The notes: a model not told the origin generated them from the letters alone. A DNA stretch of 64,000 nucleotides from BD2-11 sp965115885 (GCA_965115885.1 OZ220479.1:1488001-1552000), one strand, 5' to 3'; counted from the stretch's first letter, positions 1 through 9,762 are shown. A program made the numbers and translations.

Positions 1-2
1 TC

Positions 3-950
3 CGCGCCTTCCGGTTCGGAACCGGACCTTTGCGCGTGAGCCTGCTCGGGGGGTGCCACGCCGACGAGCCCGTGGGTCCGGCGTTGCTCCGCAGGCTGTG
101 CGGATGGCTGGACGGACTGGCTCCGGGCCATACGGCGCTCGAACGGTTTTCGTGGTGGATCGTGCCGCACGCGAACCCCGACGGGGAGATCCGCAACCGT
201 TCCTGGCAGGAAGAAGGGTCCGGCTTCGCGTTGGGCGAGTATCTGGCGCACGTCGTGCGCGAACTCCCCGGAGACGACGTCGAGTTCGGATTCCCCCGCA
301 CCCGGGAGGACGCGGACGCCAGACCCGAGAACCGGGCGATCCACGCGTGGTGGACGAGCGCCGCCGGCGCCTTCGATCTGCACGTCTCGCTGCACGGGAT
401 GGGGTTCTCGTCGGGTCCGTGGTTCCTCGTCGATCCCCACTGGGTCGACCGGACAGAGCCGCTGCGCGCCCGTTGCGCACGGATGGCGCGCGACATGGGA
501 TACCGGTTGCACGACGTGGAGCGGGAAGGAGAGAAAGGGTTCGTGCGCATCGCCCGCGGGTTCTGCACGCGCCCCAGCCACACCGCCATGCGCGCGCACT
601 TCATGGGGCTGGAAGACGAGGTCACGGCGGGGCGCTTTCGTCCGAGCTCGATGGAGGCGGTGCGCGCGCTGGGGGGCGACGCGCTCACGCTGGTGACCGA
701 GATGCCGTTGTTCGTCACCCCGGGCGTCGGGGAGACGATCGGTCCTCCGGACCCGGCGGCGGTGCGATGGAAGACCCGAATCGACGGCTGGAGGGCCGCC
801 TTGGCGACCGGTCGGCTCGATCCGGCGCAGGTGACCCGGGAAGGCGCCCGGCTCGGCATCCGCCCCATGCCCGTGGAGGACCAGATGAAGTTGCAGTGGA
901 CGCTGGTGGAGGCGGGGCTGGAAACGGTCGCCGCCCGGGCGGACGCGTGA
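3..950 (+). CDS. M14-family zinc carboxypeptidase-like protein, 5' end outside window
   Basis: The frame is open from the first bases of the window, so the true start is probably upstream; the first start-like codon inside is TTG at 30. Seen: GGCHADEPVG near the N-terminus fits the HxxE zinc motif of M14 peptidases, PHANPDG fits the region after it, and LHVSLHGMG supplies a third zinc-ligand His. About 306 residues are visible. By family knowledge this would hydrolyse a C-terminal amino acid or amide from peptides; the exact substrate is not visible. No signal peptide can be judged because the start is missing. Its TGA overlaps the ATG of the M24 peptidase gene, so the two are probably co-translated and may act together in peptide breakdown. 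M14 assignment is fairly good; activity is inferred. Confidence 0.75.
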   Translation, partial: RAFRFGTGPLRVSLLGGCHADEPVGPALLRRLCGWLDGLAPGHTALERFSWWIVPHANPDGEIRNRSWQEEGSGFALGEYLAHVVRELPGDDVEFGFPRTREDADARPENRAIHAWWTSAAGAFDLHVSLHGMGFSSGPWFLVDPHWVDRTEPLRARCARMARDMGYRLHDVEREGEKGFVRIARGFCTRPSHTAMRAHFMGLEDEVTAGRFRPSSMEAVRALGGDALTLVTEMPLFVTPGVGETIGPPDPAAVRWKTRIDGWRAALATGRLDPAQVTREGARLGIRPMPVEDQMKLQWTLVEAGLETVAARADA

Positions 951-2278
951 TGCCCGACGGCGTCCCTCGGTTTTCGGCCGACGTCTTCCGCGAGCGTCGG
1001 GCACGAGCGCTCGACGCGCTGGGAGACGGCGCCATGGCGCTCCCGGCGGCGGCGGACGCGTGTCGGCGCGGCGCGGATCCCTCTCCCTACCGCGCGGACT
1101 CCGAGTTCTTCTATCTGACAGGATTCGCCGAACCGGGAAGCGTCCTGGTTCTGCGCGGGTTCGCCGCATCGAGGCGCAGCGCGCTCTTCGTCCGGCCGCG
1201 CGAGGCGACTGCGGAGCTGTGGAGCGGGCGACGGCTGGGTCCGGAGGCGGCGCGCGAGCGGCTGGGCGTGGACGTTTGCCGTCCCTTGGGGAATCTCGAG
1301 GACGAACTGGGCGATCTGCTCGCCGGGGCGGACCGCGTCTTCTTCCGGCTGGGCTCGGATCCTTGGGTGGACCGGCTGGTGCGCGGCGCTCTGGCGCGCG
1401 CGCGCGTCCTGGGTGCGAGGACGGGATCCGGCCCGCTAGGGGTCGTCGATCCGGGCGCGATCCTGGACGAGATGCGGTTGCGCAAGGATCCCGACGAGGT
1501 GGAGGCGTTGCGCGAGGCGGCCGCGCTGACCGTCGCCGGGCATCGCGCGCTGGCCGCCGAACTCGGGCCCGGGGTCGGGGAATGGGAACTGCAGGCGACG
1601 ATCGAGGCGGTCTTCCGCCGGCACGCGGGCTCGACCCCCGCCTACCCCTCCATCGTCGCGTCGGGCGCCAACGCCTGCGTGCTGCACTACGCCGCCAACC
1701 GTCGTCGGGTGCGGGCGGGCGAATTGGTGCTGGTGGACGCGGCCGCCGAGCTCGGCCACTACTGCGCCGACGCGACCCGCACCTATCCGGCGAACGGACG
1801 CTTCGCCCCCGAGCAGCGCGCCCTGTACGACGTCGTGGAAGAGGCGCGCGCGGCCGCGGTCGCCGCCGTCGCGCCGGGCCGCGCGATGGCCGCGGTGCAC
1901 CGGGCCGCGTGCGCCGCGCTGACCGAGGGGCTGGCGTCGCTCGGAATCTTGGCCGCGGGGGAGGGGGCGACGGAGAGGAACGAGGCGCTCCGCCGCTACT
2001 TCCCGCACCGAACCTCCCACTGGCTGGGGCTCGAAACCCACGACGTGGGCGACTACGCCGTCGGCGGCGCGTCCCGCAGGCTCGAGGAGGGAATGGCGCT
2101 CACCGTGGAACCGGGCCTCTACTTCCCGGAGGACGCGGAGGGACCCGCGGCCCGCTTCGCGGGAATCGGCGTCCGCATCGAGGACGACGTTCTGGTGACC
2201 GCCTCGGGGGCGGAGAACCTCACCGCGGCGCTGCCCACGGAGGCGGACGCCGTGGAGACGCTGGTGGGGGCGCGATGA
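950..2278 (+). CDS. Xaa-Pro aminopeptidase (M24 family, aminopeptidase P-like)
   Basis: 442 residues, a normal length for bacterial aminopeptidase P. The ATG overlaps the upstream stop (TGATG). Seen: an N-terminal creatinase-like domain (about 1-165) and a pita-bread M24 domain. The metal ligands are visible: two Asp in LVDAAAELGHYCADATR (about residues 262-273), His in HRTSHWLGLETHD (about 355), Glu in EPGLYFP (about 386) and Glu in RIEDDV (about 409). Such enzymes bind two divalent metals and remove an N-terminal residue ahead of proline. It sits between an M14-like peptidase gene and an MTHFR-like gene with 1-4 base overlaps on both sides, so the three form one transcript. No signal peptide is seen, so it is likely cytoplasmic. 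Confidence 0.9.
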   Translation: MPDGVPRFSADVFRERRARALDALGDGAMALPAAADACRRGADPSPYRADSEFFYLTGFAEPGSVLVLRGFAASRRSALFVRPREATAELWSGRRLGPEAARERLGVDVCRPLGNLEDELGDLLAGADRVFFRLGSDPWVDRLVRGALARARVLGARTGSGPLGVVDPGAILDEMRLRKDPDEVEALREAAALTVAGHRALAAELGPGVGEWELQATIEAVFRRHAGSTPAYPSIVASGANACVLHYAANRRRVRAGELVLVDAAAELGHYCADATRTYPANGRFAPEQRALYDVVEEARAAAVAAVAPGRAMAAVHRAACAALTEGLASLGILAAGEGATERNEALRRYFPHRTSHWLGLETHDVGDYAVGGASRRLEEGMALTVEPGLYFPEDAEGPAARFAGIGVRIEDDVLVTASGAENLTAALPTEADAVETLVGAR

Positions 2279-3195
2279 CGCGCGCCCGGGTCGCGCCGCG
2301 CGGCGTCGGCGCGGGCGGGGACCGCGCGAAGGCTGCGCGCCTGCTGGCGCGCTTGCACGATCCGGATCCGGTCGTCACGGTGGAATTGCGTCCCCCCCGG
2401 CGCGGGCTCTCGTACGCTGCGGGGATGGACGCTTGGATCGACATGCATCACGCCCTGGAGCGGTTGGCTCGCGACGACCGCTACGTTTTCCTCACCGACA
2501 ACGCGGTCGGCGCCTCGGAGGAGGAGAGCTTGGGCCACGTCGCCGCCAATCTCGCCCGCGGCGTGTCGGCCTCTCGCATCGTCCCTTTCCTGACCGCCAA
2601 GCACTCGCTGGAGTACTGCACGATGTTCGCGCGGCGGGCGGTCTCCAACGGCTGCGAGGCGCTCGCCGTGGTCGGCGGGGACGCGACCGGCCCTCCTCCG
2701 CGTTGCGTCCCGCACGGACATCAGCTGCGCCGTCTCGTCCGCCGCGAATTTCCGTCGCTCGCGCTGGGGGGGTGGGCGAACCCGCACGCGGACCCGGCCG
2801 TTCAGGCCGACTACGTCGCGCGCGGCGACTTCGAGGCCGACTTCTTCCTGACCCAGATCGTGTCCCACCACTCGTTGCCCGCGGTGGAGCGATTCCTGGA
2901 AGCCTTGGAGCGCTGCGGCGTCCGCGTCCCCGCCGTCTTCGGGGTCTTCTTCTACCGCAACGCCAACCCGGCGACCCTGCGTCGGCTCGGCCGGTTCCTC
3001 CCCATCCCCGCGGAGCGGATCGCGCGCGAGTTCGCCTCCGGCGCGTCCGCCGCGGAAATCTGCGCGCGCAGCGTCCGCGCGCTACGGAGCGCGGGGGTCC
3101 GCAACGTCTACTTGGCGAACCTGGGCTTCCGGGGCGTGGACCGGCGTTACCGGGCGGTCATGCGGGCGCTGGAAGGCATGCGGGGCCACTACTAA
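2275..3195 (+). CDS. methylenetetrahydrofolate reductase-like TIM-barrel protein
   Basis: 306 residues starting at the ATG that overlaps the previous stop as ATGA. Seen: VTVELRPPR at the N-terminus matches the E of the MetF family E-x-x-P region, VVGGDATGP matches the VLRGDPP-type strand, and EADFFLTQIVSHH matches the GADFxITQ strand of MTHFR. Family knowledge: these FAD TIM barrels reduce 5,10-methylene-THF to 5-methyl-THF. It is a divergent stand-alone member; the window also has a homocysteine methyltransferase fused to a second MTHFR domain (19321-21201) plus MetH, so this copy may have another pterin or one-carbon substrate. The peptidase neighbours do not identify it. Confidence 0.7.
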   Translation: MTRARVAPRGVGAGGDRAKAARLLARLHDPDPVVTVELRPPRRGLSYAAGMDAWIDMHHALERLARDDRYVFLTDNAVGASEEESLGHVAANLARGVSASRIVPFLTAKHSLEYCTMFARRAVSNGCEALAVVGGDATGPPPRCVPHGHQLRRLVRREFPSLALGGWANPHADPAVQADYVARGDFEADFFLTQIVSHHSLPAVERFLEALERCGVRVPAVFGVFFYRNANPATLRRLGRFLPIPAERIAREFASGASAAEICARSVRALRSAGVRNVYLANLGFRGVDRRYRAVMRALEGMRGHY

Positions 3196-3676
3196 GGCCG
3201 CTCGGATTTCTGCAGGACAGCTGGGCGGCAGGCAGCATTCCGTGCCGCTCGAGTTCGAGTGGGGTTGCGGGGGCGGACAAGGCGCGTTACGATCCCTGCC
3301 ACACCGAACCGTGCACCTTTCCTTACCCCATACTATCAAGGGTCATGGCCGCTTCCAATCTCCCCCCCCCCCCCCCCCCCCCCCCCGAATCGTATGTAAC
3401 GGTTGAGGTTGCGTCGCCCCGACATCGGCCGCAACCTGCGCAACTCGTCGATCAGGAGATTGAGCTTGGGGGGTCGTTCTCCGGCCGGATCTCCTGCGCC
3501 CGCACCCGAAGGCGTTTCCAGCAAGCCCGGTGCGTTTGATGCCGTCGGCCTACGTAAGACGCCAAGCGCTGGGTGCGCCGGTACGTCACGGTGGTGCACC
3601 GCCTGTGTTGGAGCACACCTCCTCTCGTGTGACGTGGGAGGGGGGGCGCGATCCGGTCGATGGGAAAGATGATCCC
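3196..3676. other. gene-free stretch between the peptidase operon and the motor-like operon
   Basis: No convincing gene on either strand. It contains a 25-base C homopolymer (3362-3386) and a composition change from very GC-rich to more AT-rich sequence towards 3677. The promoter of the following operon should lie here, but no clear -35/-10 pair can be named. A GGGAAAG stretch at 3662-3668 lies a little far upstream of the ATG at 3677. Confidence 0.5.
3362..3386. repeat. C25 homopolymer
   Basis: Twenty-five consecutive C residues in non-coding sequence. Such a tract is prone to slippage and sequencing error, and could mark an assembly problem or a length-variable site upstream of the operon at 3677. 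Confidence 0.9.
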
Positions 3677-4177
3677 ATGCGAACGCGAAGCCCGCAGACC
3701 GGCACTGCGGCGCGGGCTCTTCTCTGCGCCCTTGTCGTGTCGACTTCTGGGTGTTCGACCTTCAACGAGACACCGGTTATTTCGACACTGGTTATTTCTT
3801 TCAACGAGATACTGATTCAGCCTTTACATTTGAAGATTTGGTTCCCCGCCTTTGTGCTCTTGGCTGGGCTGATCGTCTGTGGGCTATCATGGTTAGCATG
3901 GCGCGAAGCTCTGAGGGGATGGGAGCTTCCTAACGTACCGAAGCCGGGGGCGAAATGGTGGCTGAAGGGTTGGACTCCTTTTTTGGCGGTGATCGCAATC
4001 TCCGGCTGGTTCGCCATTTACAATTTCTTGAATCCGTTGCCGATGTCGCCGGATCTTCCGATGTTGCCGCAACAGAGATTGTGGAATGTGGGCGCGTGTT
4101 TGCTCGGTTCGTTGATCGGCGTGGGGGTCGGGTGGCGCGTCGGCAGGGAGATAGCTTGCAGGCGGTTCAAAAAGTAG
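3677..4177 (+). CDS. small multi-pass membrane protein, first gene of the motor-like operon
   Basis: Not recognised by family. 166 residues from the ATG at 3677. Seen: an N-terminal hydrophobic segment ending in VVSTSGC, which could be a signal or a weak lipobox, then three hydrophobic stretches (about residues 54-72, 97-115 and 138-155) separated by short basic loops (WREALRGWELPNVPKPGAKW and a C-terminal GREIACRRFKK). The pattern suggests a small inner-membrane protein. It lies 42 bases upstream of the large NTPase gene on the same strand and shares its lower GC content, so it is probably part of the same unit. It could be a membrane anchor or assembly factor for that complex; this is inference. 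Confidence 0.6.
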   Translation: MRTRSPQTGTAARALLCALVVSTSGCSTFNETPVISTLVISFNEILIQPLHLKIWFPAFVLLAGLIVCGLSWLAWREALRGWELPNVPKPGAKWWLKGWTPFLAVIAISGWFAIYNFLNPLPMSPDLPMLPQQRLWNVGACLLGSLIGVGVGWRVGREIACRRFKK

Positions 4178-4219
4178 TACCTCGGCCAGTCGAAAGTGAA
4201 CTGAACTCGAACGGAATTC

Positions 4220-7200
4220 ATGGCTAACACACTGATCGGTTGCGGTGGAACCGGAGCCCATGTGGCTTTGGCGTTCATGCGCTTGCACGCCCTCGGCGAC
4301 CCTCTGGGCTTCTTCCGGAAGGGGACCGAGTCGATGGATTTGCCAGCCGTGTACTTGGTAGACCAAGACCGCGGCGACGGAACCGACGCGGGCAGGACGG
4401 CGTGGCAGGAATTCCGCCGGGTGCTTGATGGGCATCCGGCTCACGACGATGTCGATCCGCGAGCCTTAACCCCTTTGCCGGTAGGGGCGGACCAGAACTT
4501 CTTGGCCGACGGCATGACCAACCTCATGCGACACTACTCCGACTCCGACTATCTCGACTGCATTCTGTCTCCCGAACAGCGAATCATCGAGTTTTCGCGC
4601 GGGATGATGGGGTCGCCGGCTGTCGGATCGCTTCTGTTCAAGCTCAAGAGCTACGACACGAGGTCCGACGATCCAGACGTCAACCATGACGCGGTCTACC
4701 ACCAACTGCTCAACTTGAAGGGTCGCATCGCGGTCGTAGGGTCGGGCGTGGGAGGGACGGGGGCCGCCGTCGGTCCTACACTCGCGGAAGAGCTTTCAGG
4801 TGTGGACGAGCGGAAGGTCATGGCAGTGATGCTCCTCAACTGGTTCGAGTTCGACGAACTCCATGAGCAAATCGGCGAAAACCTGTATAGAGCACAACGC
4901 CGCAACAGGATGATGCGAGAGAACGCTCACTCGGGGCTTCGCTATTACGGCAAACGTCTGGCCGAGCATGTGGCCATTGTGCCGGTCGGGATTCCGGATG
5001 CGGCCATGGCGCAACGTGTCTTCTCTGGAGACAACCACCAGTCGAAACTCGAGGCCTATCCGCATGCAGTAGCTGCCATCTGCTGTCTTCGGCAATTTCT
5101 CGATGCCGACACCTACAGTAATGGCTTATATCACCTAGACGCCGAGGATCCGTTCCGACTCAGTTCGGGAATCGGACTGCCCGGAGGCGGCACGATCGGA
5201 GATCTGGCGGCGGGAGGAAAGACTCTCGTGGCCACGCTGGAGATATATCAAAAAGTTCTTGGTGGCTCTTCGGATACAGCTGTCGTGAAACCAATTTTCT
5301 GTGAGTTGCTCGAGGGCCGACGGCAAGAAGCCGCAGAGGAGCTCGACAAACTTCGCAGCCACTACTCCGATAATCTCAAGTGGCTCGTCGACAAAATGCT
5401 CAAGGGTGAAAGCCCCAAGCTGGTCCAAGGATCTTTCGCTAGCGAAGCGGCGATAAGGGAGCGCATGAGGAACTACCGTCTGGAGTCTTCCCGCCTTGTT
5501 CCCCCAGGTCGAGTTGCATCCGAGATTTTTGGTTGGCTTGCCGAGTGGGTACGGGAGAAGATCCCGATTTCCACTCCCGCAGTTGCTCAGGATGTATATT
5601 GGCCGGAAATGTTCGACGACCAAGGACTCGCTCTGTCACCTCGCAAATCGGGTGAGCTCCAAAAAGTCTCGAAATCCAATGTACAAACGACACTTGACAG
5701 CTTTGTTGACCGAAGTTTGATAGCACAGAACGGTTGGCCTCATCCACTTGCCGCAGTCGACTATTTTCGTGAGGCAGTATCCGAAAAACCTAAAGACCAA
5801 CCGATAGCCATCCGCCAACTCGAGCTCCTCCTTCTCGGCCTCTTTGTAGGCGAACTCGAATTGCGCAGAAACGAGCGGCAGGACAAACGGCTGATGTCGC
5901 TTGACGGACTTGTCGACGATCACCGCCGAAACGGAGGTGGCGTCCATTTGGTGGGCCAAGCTCTCAAGCGTACTGGTCAGGCAGGTGTAGTCATGGGATT
6001 CACGGCCCCCGGCACCCTGTTCTGCCCAGTGCCCGACCTGCCCGACTCGGAGTGGTCAAGGTTATGGGATTCGTTGACGGGAAAGAAGGACACCGACTGG
6101 AAGGCGCCAAAGTCGTCTTGGGGAAGAGCGAGCTCCTCTGTCAGGAGAATCCGTGCATGGGTCGAGGCATGCAAGCGCCGACGCCCACATGAGACGCCGC
6201 CACCGTGGACGAGGATTTTCGACGGTATTCAGCCGAGGCCCGGGTATGGCGGAGGAGCGGAGGTCGAAGTCCGATGGGGCGGTAACGAACTGGTCAAGTT
6301 CTTCCTCCCGACGAGAGACGAAAAAGATCTCCCGTCGGATGCGAAGAATCTAGAGCGCGCCGACCTCGAGAAGTTCCTGCACAAGTGTGGAGAAGTCACG
6401 ACAGGCGGAGGCCGAAAGTTCCGGCGATTCAAGTTCGAGATCGCCGACAATGGGAAAAAGCACGGCATCTGGGACGATCACCTCCGACACCTGCAGAAAG
6501 TGGGCGACATCGAGTTCTTTGGTGAAGATGCGGAACGCTCGGAGGTGTACGCGGTGATCTGGTTGGAGACACGCGAGTATCGCCTCGTCACCCTTCCTGA
6601 CACGCTTGTGCTACGCAGGGGCGACATTGGGATCCGTAGCTGCGTGCCGATGGAACAGCGAAACATCCCCAATGGCGATACCCCCGGGGGGTTGCTGTAT
6701 CCCGACTACCCGCTACGCTGGCGCTACTTCGACCTCGTGATGCCGCAAGGCGCACAGAGCGAGAGCGAGGAGTCGGTTCTCGACATTTTGAGGCGCGGGG
6801 ATGTTTCTGCAAAGCCGAAACAGCCCGAGGTCAGCGAGAGCGGACAGGAGGCAACGTGGAGCCTGCGCATGCGGGGACGCAGCGATTCGGTAGATTTTGC
6901 GGTGAAGCTCGAAATTTCTGACCCGAAGCACAGTGCGCACTGGATGGTCTGGCCTCGGTTCCACGCTCGGAACTGGAAGGCTTACTACGTTTATCATCAC
7001 TGTACAAACCCGAACATCGGGATCAATGCCCTATGGCTGAACTATAAGGAATCCAGAGTCGCGCTGTTCCGCACCGAGGTGAAGTACGGTCGGTCCAATC
7101 CGATCCGTTTCTCACAACCGGATGCTCGCCATAAGGCCGGTCCGCCGGTGGCACTCTGCGCCTCGATGGCAAATGACGAGATCGGCCTGTATTTAGTCCG

Positions 7201-8950
7201 GCTGGACCGCATTGGGTCTGCCGCCGCACCTGTGCAGATCGGGATTGATTTCGGCACTTCGCACACCACCGCGGCCTTGAAGTTAGGCGACCAAGAAATG
7301 CCGGTCGACTTGAGCCCTGAATTGTTGTCGAAAGAGGGCAAACACAAGCTCGTCCTCCATGTAAGCGAAAACATGGACCACATAGAGAATGAGGACGAGG
7401 ACGGTCCTTTGATTCGAGGCACATGGCTTCCGCGCTATGTGAAGAAGCAAGTGGGAGATTTAAAAGGTCTGTGGCCGTCGGAAATTCTCACGATCAAAGA
7501 AGTCAAGACGTTAAAGAACGAGATGCCCAATATTCAGAATTGGAAGCCGGGGCTCGACTATGTGATTCCGCCTGTGGGATTGCTACGCCGTGATCTCCCG
7601 GGCCACAAAATCGGCAACTTCAAGTGGAACACCTCGACGGATTTCCATGGCAAGGAATCGGAGCTGCGCAAGATCTACCTCGACCGTATCGTAGAGCAAG
7701 TCTTGGCCGAAGTGTTCGTTCGGTGCGGCCGACCGACCGATGCGGTCCGGTTCACTTTCACTTATCCGCTTCGAACGCCGTCAAAGGATGTGAAAGAGTA
7801 TCGACAAATGCTGAACGCGGTGCTTGACGATGGGAGTGAGAGTCTCGGGTGCACTCTCGCATTGCACGATGGCGTCGGATTGTTCGACGAATCGCGCGCA
7901 GCCAAGGTCGGGACCGGGCTGTCTGGCGATGTGAGCATGGTGGGAGATCTAGGTGGTGGGACACTTGACCTGATTATTTCAGCTGTGGGCGAGCAGTTCG
8001 AAGATACCGCCGACAGCGTCAAATTGGGGGGTAACGTCCTTCTCAGGCTAATCGCAGACGGGGAGAAGATGTTGCCAGCCGGGTGGGGTGACGATGACAA
8101 AGCAAGATTTGCAAATCTGACGGCTTGGGTCAGGACCAAGGGTTTGACTGGATTATTCGGGGCGGACGAGGAGAGAGTTAAAGATTGCAGCGAACTCGGT
8201 GTGCGTGGGTTCGACGATTCGATCAGCCCCAAGAAGGGTCAGATACTGATTCACCGATGCTACTTCCTGATCGTAGAGTTCATGGCACGCAACCTCACCG
8301 CCTATCTGGCTACGCACTGGTTGCCGAAAGCGACGGATCGGAAGCGGCTGCGAATCCGGGTGTACCTGCGAGGTAACGGGTGGAAGCTTTGGCATGAAAA
8401 CTACAACGAAATCGGAAGAAGCGTACAGAAACGCGTAATGGAAGCAACCCAGCGGTTGTGGCCCACGCTCGAGGTAGATTTCGCTTTCCCTGGGAATAGC
8501 AAATGGGAAATCGACCACCACGAAGTGGGTCAAACCGACCGTGCAAAGAGAGATGTGGTCAAAGAAATCGTCGGCCGGTCGAGAGACCCAGAGAGCGTTC
8601 AAAACAAGTGGTTCTCCCACACACTGGTTCAGCTCGAGAAAGTGGAAGAAGATGGAAGACGCGAAACGACCAAGTGGTACGATAGGATCCCTTTCCGTAC
8701 CGGTGGAAAAGGCACGAATGTCGAACTTTCGGAGATTCACCCTGAAATTCCGCTGAGTAGTCTGTGTGCGGGAAAGCCGGAAATGGTAGTCAAACTGCCC
8801 GTAAATCTAACTCGGCGCATCAACCGAAATCTTCGAGACAAGGGCGAGTTGGTGGGTGACGCTCAACTGGATTATCAAGCTCCAATTGCTGCGTGGGTCT
8901 GGGAAGCGGTGCTCCAAGGAATGGTTACTGATCCCGTCGCCGGAGAATGA
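4220..8950 (+). CDS. tubulin/FtsZ-like N-terminus joined to Hsp70/actin-like ATPase C-terminus, 1576 aa
   Basis: A very large protein with two nucleotide-binding signatures. N-terminus: LIGCGGTGAHVALAFMRLH opens the protein, VYLVDQD follows about 45 residues later, and VVGSGVGGTGAAVGPTL lies at about residues 172-188. This order resembles FtsZ/tubulin-superfamily proteins (glycine-rich T1 loop, acidic strand end, then the GGGTGSG-type T4 loop). C-terminus: IGIDFGTSHTTAAL at about 1007 (phosphate-1), MVGDLGGGTLDLII at about 1240 (phosphate-2) and VYLRGNGWKLW at about 1380 (adenosine motif) are the three hallmark motifs of the Hsp70/actin ATPase fold. The roughly 800 residues between are not recognised. 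No signal peptide, so cytoplasmic. It is followed with ATGA overlap by membrane genes. The actin-like assignment is strong; the tubulin-like one is moderate, and a ThiF/Rossmann reading of the N-terminus is the main alternative. Confidence 0.7.
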   Translation: MANTLIGCGGTGAHVALAFMRLHALGDPLGFFRKGTESMDLPAVYLVDQDRGDGTDAGRTAWQEFRRVLDGHPAHDDVDPRALTPLPVGADQNFLADGMTNLMRHYSDSDYLDCILSPEQRIIEFSRGMMGSPAVGSLLFKLKSYDTRSDDPDVNHDAVYHQLLNLKGRIAVVGSGVGGTGAAVGPTLAEELSGVDERKVMAVMLLNWFEFDELHEQIGENLYRAQRRNRMMRENAHSGLRYYGKRLAEHVAIVPVGIPDAAMAQRVFSGDNHQSKLEAYPHAVAAICCLRQFLDADTYSNGLYHLDAEDPFRLSSGIGLPGGGTIGDLAAGGKTLVATLEIYQKVLGGSSDTAVVKPIFCELLEGRRQEAAEELDKLRSHYSDNLKWLVDKMLKGESPKLVQGSFASEAAIRERMRNYRLESSRLVPPGRVASEIFGWLAEWVREKIPISTPAVAQDVYWPEMFDDQGLALSPRKSGELQKVSKSNVQTTLDSFVDRSLIAQNGWPHPLAAVDYFREAVSEKPKDQPIAIRQLELLLLGLFVGELELRRNERQDKRLMSLDGLVDDHRRNGGGVHLVGQALKRTGQAGVVMGFTAPGTLFCPVPDLPDSEWSRLWDSLTGKKDTDWKAPKSSWGRASSSVRRIRAWVEACKRRRPHETPPPWTRIFDGIQPRPGYGGGAEVEVRWGGNELVKFFLPTRDEKDLPSDAKNLERADLEKFLHKCGEVTTGGGRKFRRFKFEIADNGKKHGIWDDHLRHLQKVGDIEFFGEDAERSEVYAVIWLETREYRLVTLPDTLVLRRGDIGIRSCVPMEQRNIPNGDTPGGLLYPDYPLRWRYFDLVMPQGAQSESEESVLDILRRGDVSAKPKQPEVSESGQEATWSLRMRGRSDSVDFAVKLEISDPKHSAHWMVWPRFHARNWKAYYVYHHCTNPNIGINALWLNYKESRVALFRTEVKYGRSNPIRFSQPDARHKAGPPVALCASMANDEIGLYLVRLDRIGSAAAPVQIGIDFGTSHTTAALKLGDQEMPVDLSPELLSKEGKHKLVLHVSENMDHIENEDEDGPLIRGTWLPRYVKKQVGDLKGLWPSEILTIKEVKTLKNEMPNIQNWKPGLDYVIPPVGLLRRDLPGHKIGNFKWNTSTDFHGKESELRKIYLDRIVEQVLAEVFVRCGRPTDAVRFTFTYPLRTPSKDVKEYRQMLNAVLDDGSESLGCTLALHDGVGLFDESRAAKVGTGLSGDVSMVGDLGGGTLDLIISAVGEQFEDTADSVKLGGNVLLRLIADGEKMLPAGWGDDDKARFANLTAWVRTKGLTGLFGADEERVKDCSELGVRGFDDSISPKKGQILIHRCYFLIVEFMARNLTAYLATHWLPKATDRKRLRIRVYLRGNGWKLWHENYNEIGRSVQKRVMEATQRLWPTLEVDFAFPGNSKWEIDHHEVGQTDRAKRDVVKEIVGRSRDPESVQNKWFSHTLVQLEKVEEDGRRETTKWYDRIPFRTGGKGTNVELSEIHPEIPLSSLCAGKPEMVVKLPVNLTRRINRNLRDKGELVGDAQLDYQAPIAAWVWEAVLQGMVTDPVAGE

Positions 8951-9762
8951 ATGCAATGAGCCGAGAGGCAATGGTTGGATTCGGTTTTCTAGCCGTCGGC
9001 GTTTTTATCGGTGCTGTGTGGCTGGGCTTCAACGACCTTTCGCCTGGTGTGCGTCCATGGTTGCTCGTCGCAATGGCAATGTCGACGGTTGCGGGCATCA
9101 GTTGTTTTCTCTTTCTGCGGCCAAAGCCGTATGCGTCGACACTTGCGGACGCATCGCGAGACATCGTCGCCGCGCTAGATGGCCACCGCGACCAGCTGGA
9201 ATGCATAGCCGCCCTCCCGGAGCGTCTCGGCAGTTCGCTGGAATGCATCGGCAAACGGATGGGTGATCTTGCCCACCGACTAGATTGCCATGGAAGCCAA
9301 CTGGAGAGATTGATCACGGAATTGTTGGAGATTAAACAACAACTACTAGAAACGAACCCCGGTCAATCTCGAACCGCCGACTGGGAAGAGAGCCCCACCT
9401 TTTCTCTGGACTTCGAGCACGAACTGAAGGTGGCTTGGAAACGCTACCAGAAGGGTGGCGACGGCCACTTCAACGCGAAGGGATTCAAGATCGAATTGGC
9501 CAATGGAGGGATCGACGCGGATGTACGAAGCCTGAACGATCATGCCGGACGTGCCGTGCTGGTGATTGACGATCCGCAGACCAGCGACCGGAGTTTCTTC
9601 GTTGTCCCGGATTTCACCAAGTCGCCGAAATCTGCGGAACACTGGTTTGAAGATGAGAGCAGTGGCGAACTGGGCAGTCGGATCGACGAACTGAGAAAGC
9701 TTGCGAGGGGAAGATGGTCGAACAGTGACTCTGAAGTCGTAGAAAGAGGAAGCGTGGCATGA
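8947..9762 (+). CDS. two-TM coiled-coil protein of the motor-like operon
   Basis: Not recognised by family. 271 residues; the ATG overlaps the preceding TGA as ATGA. Seen: two hydrophobic segments (about 9-28 and 37-57), then a helical, heptad-rich region (about 65-135, with repeated D-x-x-A/L-E-x-I patterns), then a soluble domain of about 130 residues containing ELANGGIDADVRSLNDHAGR and ending in an acidic tail. The hairpin topology would put the coiled coil and the C-terminal domain in the cytoplasm, where it could connect the large NTPase to the membrane. It is tightly coupled to both neighbours (ATGA at each end). Function unknown. Confidence 0.65.
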   Translation: MNAMSREAMVGFGFLAVGVFIGAVWLGFNDLSPGVRPWLLVAMAMSTVAGISCFLFLRPKPYASTLADASRDIVAALDGHRDQLECIAALPERLGSSLECIGKRMGDLAHRLDCHGSQLERLITELLEIKQQLLETNPGQSRTADWEESPTFSLDFEHELKVAWKRYQKGGDGHFNAKGFKIELANGGIDADVRSLNDHAGRAVLVIDDPQTSDRSFFVVPDFTKSPKSAEHWFEDESSGELGSRIDELRKLARGRWSNSDSEVVERGSVA

